The notes under the pieces are model-generated. The model saw nothing but the letters and a program-made list of their open reading frames with translations. It ran no database searches and was not told where the DNA came from. Of a DNA stretch of 64,000 nucleotides, positions 61,302 through 64,000 are shown in pieces. A program made the translations under genes and the position numbers. The stretch is from DATAEY01 sp038199035 (lineage in GTDB: Bacteria > Actinomycetota > Thermoleophilia > Solirubrobacterales > Solirubrobacteraceae). The DNA lies in contig JBBPZM010000069.1 of assembly GCA_038199035.1 (NCBI GenBank), forward strand, positions 11,693-75,692, written 5' to 3'. Each line of letters begins with the position of its first letter. The first letter of the stretch is position 1.

Positions 61302-62294
61302 TCAGCGCCCTGCGCCCAGCGACTCGACCGCTTCCCACAGCCGGCGTCGCCGCGCGTCGACCGGGAACTCAGTGAGGACCCGGTCGCGGGCGTGGGCACG
61401 CGCCGCCGGGCCCAGGCTCAGCGCCTGGCGCACGGCCTTGGCGACCTCCAGCGGATCGTCGGACGAGACGTGGATGCCGGCGTCCCCCACCACCTCGGGC
61501 AGGGCGCCGGCCGCGGTCACCACCGGCACGCAGCCCGCGAGCATCGCCTCGGCCACCGCGACCCCGAAGCCCTCGTGGTGGGAGGGCTGCACGTAGACCG
61601 CGGCCCGACGGAAGAGCGCGTCGAGGTCCTCGCGCTCCAGCCAGCCGGTGAACCTGACGTTGCGGGCGGCGCGGCGGCGCAGGCCCTCGATGGCGTTGTC
61701 CTTCCACGGGCCGGCCAGCACGAAGACCACCTCGGGGGCGTGCTCGGCCGCCTCCACAAAGGCCCGCTGACCCTTGATCTCGAGGTTGTCATGGGTGACG
61801 TAGCCGACGCTCAGGGCCAGCGGCTCGCGCTCGCCGCCCGGGAGCTCGCCGTAGGGATCGGGGACCCCGTGATGGATGACCCCCACGCGGCTGGGCGGGA
61901 AGCCGATGTTGCGCTCGATCTCCTCCTGTGAGTAGCGCGAGTTGGTGATCAGCCGGGTCGCCCGGCGCATGACCCATCGACTCAGCCACCGGCGCGCGCC
62001 TCCCTGCTGGAAGCCGTAGCCGATCTCCGGCATGTTGGCCGTGTCGTAGCCCCCGACGATCAGCAGTGAGGGCTTGCGCAGCAGCCAGCCCAGGGTGACC
62101 GGCCAGAACGAGTGCCACGACGCCCACCATGCGACGACGACGTCGCTGCGCACGAGCATGGGGACAAGGCGGAAGAGGTTGGTCAGCCGGCCCGGTTGGC
62201 GCCATTCCGACAGCGGCCAGCGCTCGGCCAGCAGCTCACGGTCGATGCGGATGAACGAAGCGTCGCTGGGGCAGGCGAAGAGGATCCGCGGCAC
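61302..62294 (-). CDS. Glycosyltransferase family 4
   Basis: 330 residues, GT-B fold. The N-terminal acceptor half has RILFACPSDASFIRIDRELL and VGGYDTANMPEIGYGF; the C-terminal donor half has VLAGPWKDNAIEGLRRRA, HHEGFGVAVAEAMLAGCVPV (ExxxxE retained), and VVTAAGALPEVVG. It probably adds a sugar from a nucleotide donor in exopolysaccharide assembly. 89 bases downstream of the flippase gene on the same strand. Confidence 0.9.
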   Translation of the reverse strand: MPRILFACPSDASFIRIDRELLAERWPLSEWRQPGRLTNLFRLVPMLVRSDVVVAWWASWHSFWPVTLGWLLRKPSLLIVGGYDTANMPEIGYGFQQGGARRWLSRWVMRRATRLITNSRYSQEEIERNIGFPPSRVGVIHHGVPDPYGELPGGEREPLALSVGYVTHDNLEIKGQRAFVEAAEHAPEVVFVLAGPWKDNAIEGLRRRAARNVRFTGWLEREDLDALFRRAAVYVQPSHHEGFGVAVAEAMLAGCVPVVTAAGALPEVVGDAGIHVSSDDPLEVAKAVRQALSLGPAARAHARDRVLTEFPVDARRRRLWEAVESLGAGR

Positions 62295-62383
62295 CGCGCG
62301 AGTCTAGGAGCGGCGGGCGCCCGAGCGGAGAGTCGAGACGCGGGCTCGAGCGGCTCGCCAGGCGCGCGATGCCGGGAAGCAGC

Positions 62384-63877
62384 TCAAGCCGGGCTGCGGC
62401 GCAGCGCCTCGGCGAAGACCGCCCGGCCCTCGAGCAGGGGGCTGGATCGCCAGCGCGTGAGCAGCACGACGATCACCACCGCGCCGACGGCCGCCGCCAG
62501 GGCGCCGGCCGCGACGGGGCCCGTCCCGGCGCTGCGCAGAGCCACGACGACGCCGGCGGTGACGGCGGCCTGCACGGCGACCGCAGCGGCGATCGGCCCC
62601 AGCGCCCCGGCGATCCGCCGGGCGTCGAGGCCGAGGCGGCGCGCTCCGAAGAATGCATAGGCCAGGGCGAAGGGCACGAACAGCGCCAAGTGGGCGAGCG
62701 CCGCGCCGCGGATGCCCGCGGCCGAGACCAGGACGATCAGGGCGCCGACCATCCCGACCGCCCACACGACGTTCACCCAGGCGCGGAAGCGGACGTTGCC
62801 CGTGCCCGACAGCGATTCCCCGACCACCGAGACCAGCGCCTGGCCCACCCCGACCACGAGGAGGAGCTGGAAGGGCACGACCACGGGCTGCCATCGGCTT
62901 CCCAGGACCGCGGGCAGGAGCGGCGCGAGGACGATCACCACGGGCACGAACGGCCCAAGTAGCAGGGCCATGAGGCGCAGGGAGACCAGCGTGCGACGCC
63001 CGACGTCGTCGAGGCTCTGGGTCGCGGCGGCGGCGGGGAAGAGCACCCGACCGATCTGCCAGGCGATCTGCGTGAGGGGGGCGAAGGCCAGCGTGAAGGC
63101 CAGCGAGTAGAGGCCCAGGCCGCGCGCCTCGGTGAGGTTGCCCACGACGAAGACATCGGCGTTGAGGACCACGAAGTCGGCGGCGGCGAGAAGGAAGAAG
63201 CCCGTCCACTGCGGCTGGCGGAAGGCCAGGCCGCGCCAGCGACCGGCGGCCGCGGGCTGTTCGTCCTGCGCCGGGGGCACGAGGCCCCGCGCCGCCACCC
63301 AGGCGAACGCGCTGAGGAGTCCCATCGACAGCAGCTGGCGCACGACCAGGGCCCAGATCCCCGCCCCCAGCAGCGCGGCCGCGATCGCCACCAGCGAGGA
63401 GATGACGGCCGAGCCGATGTTGGCCGCGGCGTAGCCCCGCAGACGCAGGCGCTTCTGGAGCAGGGCGAAGGCCGAGATGCCCAGGGCGTAGAGGAAGACC
63501 CCCACGGACAGGACCCGCACGGCGTTGACGTCGCCGCCGCCGGCGAAGGTCCGCACCGCCGGGCCGGCCAGCCCGGCGATGAGCGCCGTGGCCGCCAGGC
63601 CGACGAGGGCGTTGAGGAGGATCGCGCCGCGCACGTCGGCGCGGGTGAGGTGCGGCTTGGCGATCAGGCTTCCCCGCGTCCCGGAGTCAACCAGCAGCCC
63701 GGCGAGGTTGACCAGCACCAGGGCGCTGGCCAGCGTCCCGAAGTCGCGGGGCGAGAGCAGGGCCGCCAGGAGCAGAAGCGAGCCGAGCCACAGGCCCTGG
63801 CTGACCACGTGGCCGATTCCCACCCATGACACGGCGCGGGCGACGGCCTGGCGAGTCGGTGCTCCGGCGGCGGTCAT
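62384..63877 (-). CDS. Polysaccharide flippase (Wzx/MVF-type, oligosaccharide exporter)
   Basis: 497 residues with 12-14 hydrophobic segments. The N-terminal VSWVGIGHVVSQGLWLGSLL, LSPRDFGTLASALVLVNLAG and DSGTRGSLIAK, and central NADVFVVGNLTEARGLGLYS, fit the PST/lipopolysaccharide exporter family, which moves lipid-linked repeat units. ATG 63877 is used; GTG 63901 and further in-frame sequence to the window edge remain open, so the true start may lie beyond 64000. Confidence 0.85.
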   Translation of the reverse strand: MTAAGAPTRQAVARAVSWVGIGHVVSQGLWLGSLLLLAALLSPRDFGTLASALVLVNLAGLLVDSGTRGSLIAKPHLTRADVRGAILLNALVGLAATALIAGLAGPAVRTFAGGGDVNAVRVLSVGVFLYALGISAFALLQKRLRLRGYAAANIGSAVISSLVAIAAALLGAGIWALVVRQLLSMGLLSAFAWVAARGLVPPAQDEQPAAAGRWRGLAFRQPQWTGFFLLAAADFVVLNADVFVVGNLTEARGLGLYSLAFTLAFAPLTQIAWQIGRVLFPAAAATQSLDDVGRRTLVSLRLMALLLGPFVPVVIVLAPLLPAVLGSRWQPVVVPFQLLLVVGVGQALVSVVGESLSGTGNVRFRAWVNVVWAVGMVGALIVLVSAAGIRGAALAHLALFVPFALAYAFFGARRLGLDARRIAGALGPIAAAVAVQAAVTAGVVVALRSAGTGPVAAGALAAAVGAVVIVVLLTRWRSSPLLEGRAVFAEALRRSPA

Positions 63878-63901
63878 CCGCGGCCCCAGGTCCGGAACCA
63901 C

Positions 63902-64000
63902 CCGCTCGTGGCGCGGGGGCGTGAGGCGGCGGCTCGCACGGCCGCCCGCTTCCGCCGGGGCGCGGCCGTTCGCCTTGCCGCCGCCGCCCGCCTCGCTGAC
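63902..64000. other. Right edge, open in frame with the flippase
   Basis: The last 99 bases read as Gly/Ala/Arg-rich in the flippase frame on the minus strand without stop, so it may be an N-terminal extension or the end of another gene. Nothing else seen. Confidence 0.3.

Overview
The window is very GC-rich, gene-dense bacterial chromosome with third-position G/C bias, many GTG starts and frequent 4-base GTGA/ATGA stop-start overlaps. Gene content points to Actinomycetota, most likely class Thermoleophilia (Solirubrobacterales-like): GuaB3 beside GuaA, the CysO/CysM/Mec cysteine route, Tat-exported ferritin-like proteins, a collagen-like protein with the DLKNNDVG / DIADSSL repeat style, DUF1622 proteins and a LAL-type LuxR regulator. 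The phylum is inferred with good confidence, the class with moderate confidence. I see no rRNA, tRNA, CRISPR array, prophage or complete insertion sequence.

Layout. 0.2-7.1 kb (minus): cell-wall and housekeeping run glmS, nnr, alr, cca, HIT, cspA. 7.2-10.6 kb: a lipid-type glycosyltransferase fused to what looks like a dead polysaccharide deacetylase, a DMT-like transporter and an active deacetylase, with unusual overlaps. 10.6-13.4 kb (minus): rplM, rpsI (uS9 with a ~218-residue acidic extension), glmM. 13.5-21.7 kb: sulfotransferase, guaA flanked by a dispersed hairpin repeat, guaB3, LysM-dacA-pfkB, pyrF, HU. 21.8-28.2 kb: small proteins, murI-rph-rdgB-CDF transporter, a Flp pilin and two coupled zinc-ribbon proteins. 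28.2-38.6 kb: HDAC-like amidohydrolase, nadB, a small Cys/His protein, hydantoinase hyuA-hyuB, two DUF1622-type membrane proteins, a beta-hydroxyacid dehydrogenase, DUF1802 and DUF1152. 38.7-44.5 kb: secreted penicillin acylase-type hydrolase, membrane adenylate cyclase, two small proteins. 44.7-48.1 kb (minus): cysM, two Tat ferritin-like proteins, a cupredoxin, tatA, mec. 48.2-55.1 kb: a disturbed stretch with three frameshifted genes, a decayed paralog of an intact secreted protein, a LAL regulator and a VapBC pair. 55.2-58.7 kb: cysO, moeZ-like gene, a candidate structured RNA, and a NarL-type two-component pair. 58.7-64 kb: a second PIN/Phd pair and surface-polysaccharide genes (asnB, glycosyltransferase, flippase).

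How genes work together. Every protein of the sulfur-carrier cysteine route is present: a rhodanese-ThiF activator, CysO (ending GGR rather than GG), CysM and the JAMM protease Mec. cysM and the moeZ-cysO pair carry near-identical promoter-proximal dyads, which suggests one regulator. cysM and mec bracket the Tat/ferritin/cupredoxin cassette. The peptidoglycan precursor genes (glmS, glmM, alr, murI, dacA, LysM) and the nucleotide genes (guaA, guaB3, pyrF, rdgB, rph) are typical housekeeping genes.
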